Below are positions 12,401 through 24,400 of a stretch of DNA of 64,000 nucleotides, in pieces (position 1 is the stretch's first letter; each line of letters starts with the position of its first letter). The translations under genes were made by a program, and so were the position numbers. The DNA is taken from positions 406,263-470,262 of the forward strand of contig VXAY01000169.1 in NCBI GenBank assembly GCA_013399855.1, given 5' to 3'. The stretch comes from Oxyruncus cristatus (lineage: Eukaryota; Chordata; Aves; Passeriformes; Cotingidae). The notes under the pieces are model-generated. The model did not search any database, was not told the origin of the DNA, and saw nothing but the letters and a program-made list of their open reading frames with translations.

Positions 12401-15400
12401 CCAGCTCTATTCTCCTCTGGCATAGCTGGGAGGGAGATCAGAGAAAATTGAGAAGTTTCCCTGATGACCACCCAGCCAGCCCACCCTGGCACCTGTAGGG
12501 CTCCAGATCTCTCTATTCCCACCTTTCCTGCTCTTCTTCATGCTCTTGTCATATGCCAGCTCCTTCCCAGGTAGCTGCAAGCCCAGGGGCAGATGGAGCT
12601 GCCACGATGAGCCAGGCTGGTCCCAAGGCAGCCCCGGCCTTCCTGCGGCACACAGGCCTGGAAATCCTGGGAGGTGCTCACGAGGCATCGGTGGCCAGGA
12701 CAGGGATGAGTGACAGCACCTTCCCCTCACATTGCCGGGCCATGCAGCCCACTTTGGGAGGCTGGGAAGGACGTTCAGCCCCAGTTTCTGGCCCATTAGT
12801 GCCCCTTCCCGCAATCACCTTCTCTGGCTGCGTTACCTCTGGCTGCACCGGGAGCCGCATGCAGCAGCACGGGGCGGGATGCCCGGCCTCACGCAGCCCG
12901 GACACAGCCACACGTGCTGTGGGAGCAGGGGGAGGTCATCCACGGGTTACCAAAGTGCAGCTGGAGCAGAGTGTGGGCTGAGGCTGCAGCGCTGAGAAAG
13001 GTTTTCAAGCACCCTCACTGCCTGGGGAGCGGCGCTTGACGCCATCCCCACTCCTCTCCATCCTGCTCCCAAAGTGGCCAGGACACCAAAATGAGCCGGT
13101 CCCACACTCCTGGCAGCCCCCACAATGTCTGGAAGCGCTGGGGAGAGCAGTGGGGGCAGCTACGGCCCCTAAAACATCCCTGCCTGCCCGGCCCCTGCCC
13201 ATTCCAGCATAGCCCAGACTTGTCCTCATTTCAGGCTGGGCCTGGCCCCAGAGGTAGTGAGATGATGCCAAACCTCCTAATGGAGCTTGACAGCAGTGGG
13301 ATTAAAAGCACAAGTGAGATCACAACCCCTCTGCAACCAGCTTCTGCCCTGGAAGAGCTGAATCGGAACAGAAACCTCCTGGCAGTGGGGAGGGGGTGAC
13401 GAGCCCGTACACAGGCAGAGTGAGGGCAGCAGGGGCTGGGGGGAACCTCGTCCATCCCAAGCCCTCCTTGCGTGCCCTGACCAACTCACTGTCAATAGGA
13501 AGGAGCAAATTCCCACCCCCCTGGCAGTGCAGTGAAGGGTTTCACCAGCAATAGCCCCAACTCCAACTAGTCCTAAACTCTGGATGCAGAACAGTCCATG
13601 CCATGGGCCCCTTCCTCTCGCTGCCTGCGAGCTCAAGGCATCCCATAGCACCCACAAGGACACCCCCTCTTCTCCATCTCTTGTGCGTGCTCTGCTTGGA
13701 GTGGTGCCACTGAGGCTGGAAACAACACCTGAGCAGGTAGATCCAAGATGGAGAGGAGACAGGAGAACTCACTTGGATGCAAGTGGGTCCTCAGGATGAC
13801 ACTCACAGCCCCATTTCTGCGGGATGGGCTGTGCACAGACCCTTGCAGGCAGCACCAGGCCCAGGAGCACAGCCCTGCTTCAACTAAATGGCAGCACTGA
13901 CCCATTTCCCAACCCTGGGATGCTCCAGCAGTACTGCTGCCCCAGGTCTCCTTCCTAATCCTTCCTGCCGGCAGGAGTATCTCAGTATTTCCCCCCAAAC
14001 CCACCTGAAAGGGCCTTTGCAGAGATGAAGTGTCAGCTTGCACGACCCATCCCAGAGTGGCCTCTAAGTCACCCTCCAAAAATCCAGCAAGGCACAAGCA
14101 CTATCCCCAACCCTGCTCATCCAAAACCCAGCTCTCCCGCCTGGCAGTCATTTGCTCCCAGCAAAATGCAAGGGAAAACCAGGACTTTTTACTGCAAGAA
14201 AAAGGGAGCCACTCCAGGGACTGGTGGGAAGAGCTGATGGGTCTTGGCTCTGCACTCAGGCTGAAAAGCTCCAGCTCCAGACCTTATTTTGCAGTGACCT
14301 GTACCAAGAATTGGCTTTTCCGTTTTTTTTTTTGCCAAATGGAAAGAAAAAGAAATCCTTCCAGGTCAGAGGAAAGAAAAGCATTTACTCGTGGGTCAAG
14401 TGAAACAATCTGATGCAGGGTTGAGTGCACTTTTATCCTCCCCAAACCAGGAAAGGATTCCATTTCCATCTGAAAAAAAACACATCTAAAAATAAAAAGA
14501 CAAATGTTTTTAGGGTCAGAAGCACTCACTCAATTTTGGTTTTCAAGTCCAAATGATTTGCTCAGTTGAACCCCATGTTCCAGAGCTTGGGTTGACACAA
14601 AAGTGCAGCGGGGTGGGGAGGGATGGGCTGATGCATGAATCTGGAAAATTTCAGCCTTGCTGAGATAGCACCAGTCACAGAGACCACCACAGGGCCAGCC
14701 TGGGACCCCTGTGTCCCTGGCATTCAGCCTGGGTACCCCAAGCTCCTGCCCAGCCATCCTGCAACCCAGAGCACCACGAGGGAGGTATTTGGCCACTTCT
14801 GCAGCACTGTACTCACCCAAAGCAAGCTGTCACCTCCCATCCTCCTCACCAGCCAAATACTTCCTGACAGCCCATTTAGAACTCAAAGCACCCGATTACC
14901 ACCACGGCCAGGCAGCTGCTTGCAGGTGCCAGGAGAAACTCTTCCATAAACACACCCCTCAAAACAAAAGCCCTGCGCAGAGCATCGCTCCTCACCCTTT
15001 CCAGACTCACACCCCAGGATCCTTTTGAGTTGCTCCGGGTCTGGCTCTGCTCTTACATATGTGGCCCCAGCCGTGGGGACACCACGTTCCCATCACCTGT
15101 TTCCCACTACCCCAGTGGCAGAGCCACCCACCCCAGCTCCATCCACCTGCTAGGGCTGACCCCAGACCCCTGACATCAGCTGAGTCCATTAGTGAGTCCC
15201 CTGAGCACACACCTCACCAGCGTGTTGCTTAACCCCAGCTTTTAGGGAGAGCTGCAAAGCCTTTCAATTTTTAATCTGCTCTAAACATTTCGGTCCTCAC
15301 CCCGGGGACTCCCAGTCGATAACATCTGCTGGCAGCACGGCTGCCCCACAGCTATGGGGAAGGGGGAAACCAGGGGCAAAGGAGAGGGAAGCAGCTCCAC

Positions 15401-16550
15401 CCCAAGTTCCTTTGGAGGAGCAGGACCCCTTTACATACACACCTTGGGATGAGGGGGACACTCCAGTGAAAGGGCCCCCAGTGTTCCATGGAGATGCTGC
15501 TCAGGGAGGATGGGGCAGGCACTCCTGACCCCTCCACTAGGAACATGACACCTGCAGAGCACCTTAATCCTTCCATCAGGCACCTCCATGGCCCTGGGTT
15601 CCCCCAACATGGATAAGACGGTTTACCCTGATGCCTGGCACAGCCACCGCTCCCTCCCCAACGCCTGGCACTGGCACAGCAATGCCCAGGAGCAGGGACA
15701 TGAATACAGCATCACTTTGCAGTCCCTGAGGCATCTTTCTCTTTTTCCACTGCCTTAGGCAACAAATGTACAAACACGGGCCTGCTGGGCATGAGGAATG
15801 TGAGCCAAACTGCTCTGGGAAGGGGAATGCTGCTCCCTTTCTGCACACATGTAAGCTCCCCGCGTCCACACATCCCCTTCCAGACCCCCACAGCACCTCC
15901 TAATCTCCAATTCCTTGGGACAGCCCTCACCAAGCAGCAGTGGGACCCATCCCTGAAGTTCCCTGTTACACCCCCACCACACCCCTGGCAAGGAGGGGGG
16001 ACTGAGACAGCCCCAGGCAGGAATGGGGGCACTGCTCACTCACCAGTCTTCTTCAGCTCCTCACCTCCCTCGCCCTCCCAGACCCCCAGGGAGGAGGAGA
16101 TTTAGGCTGCAGGGAGCCGAGCAGCTGAGTGCTGGCCTCGGCTGCCACCTAGCAGTGATCCAGCAGCAGCAAGGACAGGGTGACAGCCCCTGCTGCAACC
16201 GGAGAGGCAGAGGAGGGTGTGGGGGTCTCCTCGGGACACGCCACCCTAGCCCCAGTTCTCACCTCCCTGACACCAGATGGGGGTCCCGCAGCAGAGGAGG
16301 TGACCCCCAAACCTCAGCTCCGTTACAGTCGATGGATGACAAACATGTGCAACGAGCCCCCCGGCCCAAACACGGCACCAGAGAGGTCAGGCAACCCTGC
16401 ACTGCGTTGCACAGCCCCTGCTCCTCACCGTTCTGCTGTCACCACCTTCAAAGAAGGCTTTCCCAGCAGTTGTTTTCTAACAAGTCCCACATTTCCTTTT
16501 TTCAGCCCTTTCACATCCTAAACCAAACCCAAGATGCCGAACTTAAAACA
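6850..16550. other. Intergenic DNA, no recognised gene
   Basis: Nearly 10 kb without a recognisable exon. It contains a small AAT microsatellite at 9412-9449 and a second, weaker CpG patch around 7235-7310. If FAM163A is transcribed leftward from the CpG island, this is the spacer between it and the 3-prime end of TDRD5. Nothing else could be supported. Confidence 0.5.
9412..9449. repeat. AAT trinucleotide microsatellite
   Basis: About eight AAT units preceded and followed by runs of A. It could be the worn A-rich tail of a retroposed sequence, but no body of such an element is recognisable beside it. Confidence 0.9.
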
Positions 16551-16552
16551 AC

Positions 16553-16620
16553 GGAATCACAGAATGGTTGGGGTTGGAAGAGATCCACTAGTCCAATCAG
16601 GCCCTTGAAGGCCCTGAAGC
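16553..16620 (-). mobile_element. Short CR1 LINE 3-prime fragment
   Basis: The plus strand reads as the reverse complement of the CR1 3-prime end: a worn copy of the terminal octamer region (AATCACAGAATGG), then GGGGTTGGAAGAGATCC and a TAGTCCAA-type motif. The similarity fades after about 65 bases, so this is a short old insertion. Confidence 0.55.
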
Positions 16621-16679
16621 CCTGAGGAACAGTCTAGGCACCAGCAAACCAGCTGAATGCCAGCACTCCTAACCAGGGC

Positions 16680-18090
16680 ACTTGTGTTTTCACTGCTTTT
16701 CTCTGCATTAACAACCTCACACTCATCAGGATTACCTGCCCCAGGCACAAAGCTATATAAACATGGCCAACGTCAAGCATCAAGTTTTCTCTTGCTGGAT
16801 TCTTTACAGATTTTATTTGATATGTGAGATGAGATTCCTGATGCTTTGTATACACGGCATCCAACGAAATCACAGCACCTTCGTCTTGGGGAAGGTTTCT
16901 TCAGCTCTCCTCAGAGCAAGGAGTTTGTAGAGCACCCACTGTGTTAAAAACCATGTTCATGCACTGAGGGAGGGAAAGGCAGCCTGTTTCCCTCTCCTAA
17001 ACTTCATGGATATATAACACAATGTGATACTTAAATATTCTCCTGAACCACTATATTAAAGAGCAGTAACCCAGTACACCACCAGTACAACAAAACCAAA
17101 GTACTTCCCTGAAAGTAAAAATACAAAACCAAACTATTTCCCTGGAAGTAAAATTAACATCTATCGCACACGCTGGGCACACCTGGGACGTCAGACCCAA
17201 GAAGTTTTTCAAGGGATTAAATGTTTGTGAATAAAAAAACCCAAAAAAAACCAAAAAACCCAACAGAATGGTCATACAGAGAGCCTGTGTTGCTCCCAAC
17301 AGCAGCTCCAGCTTCTCCCCTCTTCTCACACCTGCCTTCCCAGGCTGGGGAGCCACTGGAAGTGGGCATGGGAAGTGGCCAATCGTGCAGCTGCCAACAC
17401 TGCAGAGAGTGTGGCAGGAGGGACATGGAGTTTGTGAGGTTGGTACCACAGAGGCCAACTCCTGGGAAGGTCTTCATTCTTCATGTTCTCTTCACCTGCG
17501 TAAGGAAGGACGGAGAAAAGAAAGATCAGACCTAGACGGGCAAATCCAGGAGCTCCAGTTTAGACCGAAATCCCCTTTGCTGGACGTCACCAGATCACGG
17601 GAAGAGGACTTGCTACTGCGTACCTATTTCATGAGTTGGACAGGGTATAACCCAAGGACCTCTCTCCCTGTCCCCCAGCTGCTCCACCTCCATTTCTCCA
17701 GAGGTGAGAAATCAGTACCTTATGTCTAGGGAACTCCAAAGAGAAGGCAAACAGCTCTGTTCCAAGGCACAAAACTTAATCCACCTTGTAAATCAAGCAA
17801 CTCTCGTAGGGATGTTGTGAATTCTTTCATCATTTGGAAGATGGAAGACAAACACTCACGCAGGGACCTTACAGGATTTACAAGATGCTTTAGTCCCTTA
17901 AAACTGAGAGATTGTGAGACTCAGTATGAAATGAACGCAGCATGGAGTGGGAAAACTAAGACTTCTGCATGAAAGCAGCAGAAAGTCTAGAAAAGACAAC
18001 AAAAACCCAGCACAGAAAGAACTAATCCTCAATTAATTTCTTCCCATTAAACAACTAGAAATCCATTCTGCTGCACCAAGGCCAAACCGA
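16680..18090. other. Spacer downstream of TDRD5
   Basis: Sequence beyond the likely TDRD5 polyadenylation site. It contains A-rich tracts, including a CCAAAAAA run near 17240, and scattered short open frames that lack any family resemblance. No gene is supported. Confidence 0.5.
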
Positions 18091-18107
18091 TGCACTGCAT
18101 CCAGCCA

Positions 18108-18113
18108 TTTATT
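18108..18113 (-). other. TDRD5: Candidate TDRD5 polyadenylation signal
   Basis: TTTATT on the plus strand gives AATAAA on the gene strand, about 240 bases after the inferred stop codon. It would set the transcript end near 18090. No transcript data were available, so it is only the nearest canonical hexamer. Confidence 0.4.
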
Positions 18114-18348
18114 ACTGTGGCATCTCCAGCCCACAGAAACACCAACATTTCCATCTGTTCCAGCAGCACCAGCCCTAGGATACCCAACAGGGACTGCAAA
18201 ACTCATGGTACGGCAACAGACTGCTCAGCTTTCTGCTGTGTGAACTCTGACTGACAAGTCTACCCGTACTGTTAGGGGTGTCCAGCATGAATGGCAGTGC
18301 CATCAGTAGAAGAGCAGGATGTACAGCTTCAGAAAGCTGGGCCTTGCT

Positions 18349-18486
18349 TCAAAATCTTTCTATCTGATCAGGGTCATCTTGCCTCGTTTCTGCTAGTGGC
18401 TTGGAGTGAATAAAGGAGGTGTAAAGATCTTCCTCTGACTTGACTAGGACAGCAGGCATGGAGGACTCTCCAAGAGAATGAGGTGT
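18349..18486 (-). CDS. TDRD5: TDRD5 coding exon 10 (terminal)
   Basis: It follows a strong acceptor (a long T tract, then TTTGCAG), opens in phase 0 as [13 protein letters not shown], and encodes 45 residues ending EDLYTSF...QIERF and a TGA. Assignment rests on the phase match and the stop rather than on strong similarity, since the C-terminal tail of TDRD5 evolves fast. Confidence 0.65.
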   Translation of the reverse strand, partial: TPHSLGESSMPAVLVKSEEDLYTSFIHSKPLAETRQDDPDQIERF

Positions 18487-21400
18487 CTGCAAATGTACAT
18501 TAAAAAAAAAAAAAAGAGAGGGTGCAATTAGTGCACACTCAGTTCATTAGCTGCCCTGATCTTTATTATCTCTCAAAATTTACAAAGAACTGGAATGTCA
18601 GCAACTGGATGATTAAAAAACCACACCAACAAAACTACACAACAACAAACCCCTAGTTCCCTTGGCCAAAGGGCAGCTCTTCCTGCACAGCAAGCTGAAA
18701 AAAGTCATAGATTACAAGATGCAAAGCACCATGTCTTAGCAAAGAACCAACAGCTGGCTCGTCTCTCAGCAGCCCCACGCAGAACCAGCGATGGTAGTGA
18801 CAGAGGGAGTTTCTGCAAGGAAGCAGAAACTGAGTCAGAGGAAGCCCCTCTGCATTTTTGGTTAAGAATTCAAATTAAACTTACATTTCAGGGACAGTCA
18901 CCCATGTCTCAGCCACTTGGAGTTGATTTCACGGAACAATAGCTGTGCCACAGCCAAACTCTCACCTGGTCACACAGCTCAGCCCCATCCAGCTTTGAGG
19001 CTGTTGTTTCACTCTCTGCAACTAGAGATTCCTGCTGCAAGCAAAGGTCTGGCTCCACCAGCTCAGCAGTCTCCTGCTTTCCACTGGGCTGAACATACAA
19101 GGTGAAAGGATTCAGTTCCTTGAATTCCTAGGAACAAATAAAAAACACACCAGAACAGCAGAAAAACTCATGTTGTAACGACCACAAAGAATAGAAAGGA
19201 TTCAGCAAATCTCTAGTGGGTTTTATGGAGAAGCACAACACCCACAGGTGAGCTCAAAATCCTTGCAGAAATGGCCTTCCTAGGAAAATCAACTCCTCTC
19301 TGGCCAGCAGCAAGATTCCTCAGCAATGCCCCTCTCTCCTCCCAAAAAACTAGACTTACACATGCAGAATGCATGTTTTGGCAGGATTAGATCCTGTGGC
19401 TGTATTTTTGCACCTACTGAAGACAGCAACAGATAGAAGTACTCCAAGCCATAAAGCCCAGTTTTCTGCTGAGATATAAAACCATGGCAGTACCTTTCCA
19501 AGGGTTTTCATCATCCACACAGTTCTTACTGAAACCGAGCTGAGACAGGCAGATAATGACACAGAGGAGCCTAAAGTACAATCTGCACTGGCTCACAACT
19601 GGGGTGTCTGTCTGAGGCATAATGGGCAATCTACCATGGTTACACTGTCCAACACGGTACCTTTCACTGGCAAAGTAAGAGTTTTTAAAGCAAGACCATT
19701 TCCATAGCTCAGTTTGTTAATGGCATAACCACCCTTCAGTGCCCAGAGCACAGAAGGCCAAAATAATTTATGAAAGTATCACAGAACTGTTAGGGTTGGA
19801 AGGGACCTCTTGAGATCACTCCCCTCCCAAGGCAGGGTCACCTGGAACAGGTGACAGGAATGCATCCAGGTGGGTTTGGAATGTCTCCAGAGAGGGAGAT
19901 TTCACCCACTCCCTTGGTAGCTGTTCCAGGGCTCTGCCACCCTCAACATAAAGTTCTTCCTCACACTGAGGTGGAGCTTCTCATGTTTTAGTTTATGGTC
20001 ATTACTCCTCGTCCTGTTCCCGCGCACCACTGAAAAGTCTGGCACCATCCTCTTGGAACCTGCCCAGAAGCGGACACAGCATTCCAGATGTGGCCTCACT
20101 AGGGCTGAGCAGAGGGGCAGGATCATCTCCCTCGACCTGCTGGCCACACTCTTCCCAATGTACCCTGGGATCCCACTGACCCTCCTGGCCCAGGGCACAC
20201 TGCTGGCTCACAGACAACTTCTCACCCACCAACACTCCCTGGTCCTTCTCCACAGTGCTGCTCTCCAGGTCAGCCCCCAACCTGTGCTGGTATTGGGGTT
20301 ATTTCCCCTCCAAGTGCAGGACCCTGCAACTGCCCTTGTTGAACCTCATTAGGTTTCTCTCTGCCCAGTTCTCCAGCCTGTCAAGGTCCCCCTGAATAGC
20401 AGCACAGCCTTCAGGTGTATCACCCACTCCCCCACTTTTGTACCATCAGCAAACTTGCTGAAGGTCCATTCTATCCCTTCTTCCAGGTCATTGACAAAGA
20501 GGTTGAATAAGACTGGACCCACTGCTGATCCCTGGGGAATGCCACTGACTACAGGCCTCCAACTGGATTCTACTCCGCTGATGACGACCCTCTGAGCTCT
20601 GCCACTCAGCCAGTTGTTGATCCACCCCACTGCCCATTCAGCTAACCCACGTTTCCTGAGCTCACCTGCGAGGGTGTTATGGGAGACAGCGTCAAGAGCC
20701 TTGCTCAAGTCGAGGCAGACCCCACCTGCTGCTCTCCTCCCGCCAACCCATCCTGCCATGTCGTCACAGAAGGCTATCACACTGGTCAAGCAGGGTTTCC
20801 CCTTGGTGAATCCATGCTGACCACTCCTGGTGACCTTTTCTTCTACGCGCCTGGTGATGACCTCCAGAATGCCCTGTTCCATCACCTCTCCAGGGATGGA
20901 GGTGAGGCTGACTGGCCAGGAGTTTCCTGGGTCCTCCTTCTTGCCCCTTTTGAAGATGGGAGTGTTCCCCACTATGCAGCACTACTTCAAGTTGTACAAT
21001 AAAATCTAATGAACTCAAACTCTCATTAACTGGTTGGATGATTCAGGCACCTCAATTAACACATCTCTTAACAACCTCTCCATTCCATCTCAGTTTGGCC
21101 TTATGCTCAAAATACCTGCAGCTATTTTACTTTTCCCTGTTAGGTCTACAAGACCTGTACCAGCTGAATCTCCAACACTAATCCACTGCCAGAAGACAGT
21201 GGAAATAATCTGTTCTGCTAAACCAGAACATCTCAGCTGTACCAGCAGATTCCACCTGAACCAAAAAAAGCAAGCTCTCACTACAGAGTTACACACTGTG
21301 GGTTGCAGCCACAAATGGTAAGCTGCAGGAAAGCAGGGAATACCAGTTTTGCTCTTCACAAAACTACTTGATTCAAGGTAAGAGATCTTCACATTACAGG

Positions 21401-24400
21401 CACCCAGCCAGGGGTCCTTTCCTTGCCCTTCCTTTCACGCCTCCCTCCTGACCTGGGAAGGAATGTTCTCTCCACACACATCAGCATATCCCATATCCCT
21501 CAAGACAGAGTGGAAGTAGACATCCTCCTTGGTGGATGTGTCACAGAGGAAGAGGTGCAGAACACCATCCAGATATTCATCCACAATGCCCACGAGCTCC
21601 TTGAAGCGACAGAGATTCTTGAACAGGAGAGTTGCTGCAGGAGACCACGTACCCTGAGGGAGAAAACAAGGATGTAAAATTACTATAAGCAGGCCAATGT
21701 CCACCACCTGAGACTTTTCCTGGTGGAGGGCACTTGTCAAAAGGCAACTGAGCTAGGCCAGGCCAGTGACAAACACAGGAAAGTCAGGCAGACCAGCTTC
21801 CCAGCACAGAACTAAACCAAACCACCCCAAAGCCTGCAATGCTGGGTACACTGGGAATGCCCTTTTACCCTAAATACTCACTTCCAAACACAGTCCAATG
21901 GCATTCGCCACTGATTTTATCACAACTGCCTAAAATACAGTTGTTTGGTGTTTATTTTTGTTTTTTAATTCCTGGAATCATGGGATTTTACAGATGTCAG
22001 AAGTATCAAAAGTTATTAAGAAGCTGCTAAGCCTCACCGCAATGAAAATTGTGATTAACTCTCAAAACCCAATTTTTCAAAAGTAGCATCTTTAAAACAC
22101 AAGAGGCAGCAACTCCACTCACATGCTTTCCTTCAGAGATTGTACTTCTCCTGCTTCATGACCAAGAGGTTTCCCACCTCAGAGGAACTTTATGACCTCT
22201 ATAAACTCTTTGTCTGTGCTGACCGCACTTAAAAGCTCTGTCACAGAAGAGTTTTTTAAAACAGAGGGCTGGAGCTTCCAAGGCTTCAGAAGGACCCTGG
22301 GGAACTACTGGCAGGGGAAGAAACAGGTTTGTTCAGTAGTTTAACAGTATCTGCAAGAATGTGAGACTGCTCTGACGGTAAGGAAAGCATTGGAAGGGTG
22401 ACTGCTTGCTGAGCACAGACTTACCCAGTCACACACATAACAGCAGCAATTCTGCTGTAAATATCAACAGGACCTGGATTCATCCAAATGCCTGCCCTTA
22501 GCAGAGAAAAAGACAACCTCTACTTGGTAACTCTTGTATATATGTCAATAAACAAAACTGCATGTGAACATGTACCTCCACGGGTTTTACCCACGCCAAG
22601 GAACACGGGATGGCCTGAGCAGGGAGTTTCAAGTAGTGCCACCTAAAATACAAAGCAAAGCCATTACTGCAAAAACAGGGAAAGAGCAGCAGCAGAGAAG
22701 AACTCCCTCCTCTTCTGGGTTTTAATATCAGCTTAGGAATAGAGAGGCATACACTGGATTGTGCGCTTATGACTAAAACCTAACAGCAGCTTTGGAAAAC
22801 ACTCCATATCCAGAGAATGGATAGAACAGAAACAGCAGTAAGAACTGGTACCTTTTATACTCCCTGGCCCAAGCACCTTCCCATCAGAACTCCTTGTAGT
22901 GACAAAGTTAGGGACAGAGAGTCATGACTTTTGAACCAAAGAATGCCAACAGCCAGGCATGAAGAGAGGCAAATGAGGGGGAAGATGCAAATACGGAAAA
23001 TGTGTTGAACTGCAGAGAACAAGTATCTATAGCATGGCAAACGTGTCCCACTTGGACTGATTCAGGAGAATGTTTACATTCATTCATGGAACACATGAAG
23101 GGGGATTAGGGAGCTTGCCCCAAGGTGACAGAAAGCAGCAAGAGGACAGGCTGAGGAGTGAAGGAGGAAACAGGAGAGGATTTAGCAGTATATCCGGGGG
23201 TCAATGCTGGGTCCAGCATTGTTCAGCCTCTTCATTATTGATCTGGGCAAGTCTGCCCTTGGTCTGTTGATAATACAAAACTGGCAGGAGTGGCTGATAC
23301 CCCAGAGGGTCAGGCTGCCATCCAGATGGATATCAGGACAGAAATGGGCAGCCAGAAACCTCAAAGTTCAACAAAGTCCTGCACTTGGGGAGGAACACCA
23401 CCACACACCAGCACACACCTGGGGCCAGCTGTCTGTAAAGTGGCATTTTTACCATGAGAGTGAGCAAACATTGGAACAGGTTGCCCAAAGAGGTCATGAA
23501 GTCTCTTGGAAACATTCCAAAATCGTCTTGACAAGGTCTGGGCAGCCTATTCCAGACAGCCCCCTTGGAGCAGGGAGCTTGGACAGGCTGCCCTCTGGAA
23601 GTCTAATCCAACCTCAGTTGTTCTGCGACCCTGCCGCCCACGTGTAATCTACTTACTTGAGGAACCTCAGCCAAGACTTTTGGACAATTTGGAGGTGCCC
23701 ATAATCTGCATAGAACACCTCCACTTCTTGGTCACTGATCACACGGTGGATGATAACACGGTACCACCATTTGGAGACCATCACACAGCAGAGCTGCCCA
23801 GGCCGCACTGCAGAGTCGGGCATGATGTATTTATCAGAGACAAGTTTATGTGAGTAAAGGTGTCTGTAAAAGATCACAGTGAGAAACTCTGCTTAGGAGG
23901 ATGCAGGAGATGAACAAGAGGAAATACACGGAGCATCAAAAGAATGCTGATTATTCTGAGTCCCCATGACACGAGTTTTCAGGGGTTGTTTCAACAGATC
24001 CTTCATATCTCTGTTCTCTCACACTTGAACTGCAACAGCAACAAAAAAATTCAAACCCAAACTTTTAACACTTGAATGACATTCTTGGGGTCCAACAAAA
24101 AGTTAATTAATAGGGAATAATCAGAGGCTAAATACAGTCATTCTAATCATTAATTTTTTAACATTACCTTTCCATGTCAGTGTTTCTTATGAACCAGGTT
24201 CCAGAGTATTGGCTCAAAGTGTTGGAGATGGAAATAAAAGCTTTAACTGAGCACATCGGCAACAGTAGCACAAGGCAAAGGAACTCTTCAAGCTCCTCTC
24301 CATAACCTTTACAGGCTTTTAGAGTCCATAACAGCCCAGGACTACTTTGCTATTTACCACACTTACTGCTTGTTAAGAGGAACGGATAAGCACGATGAGT

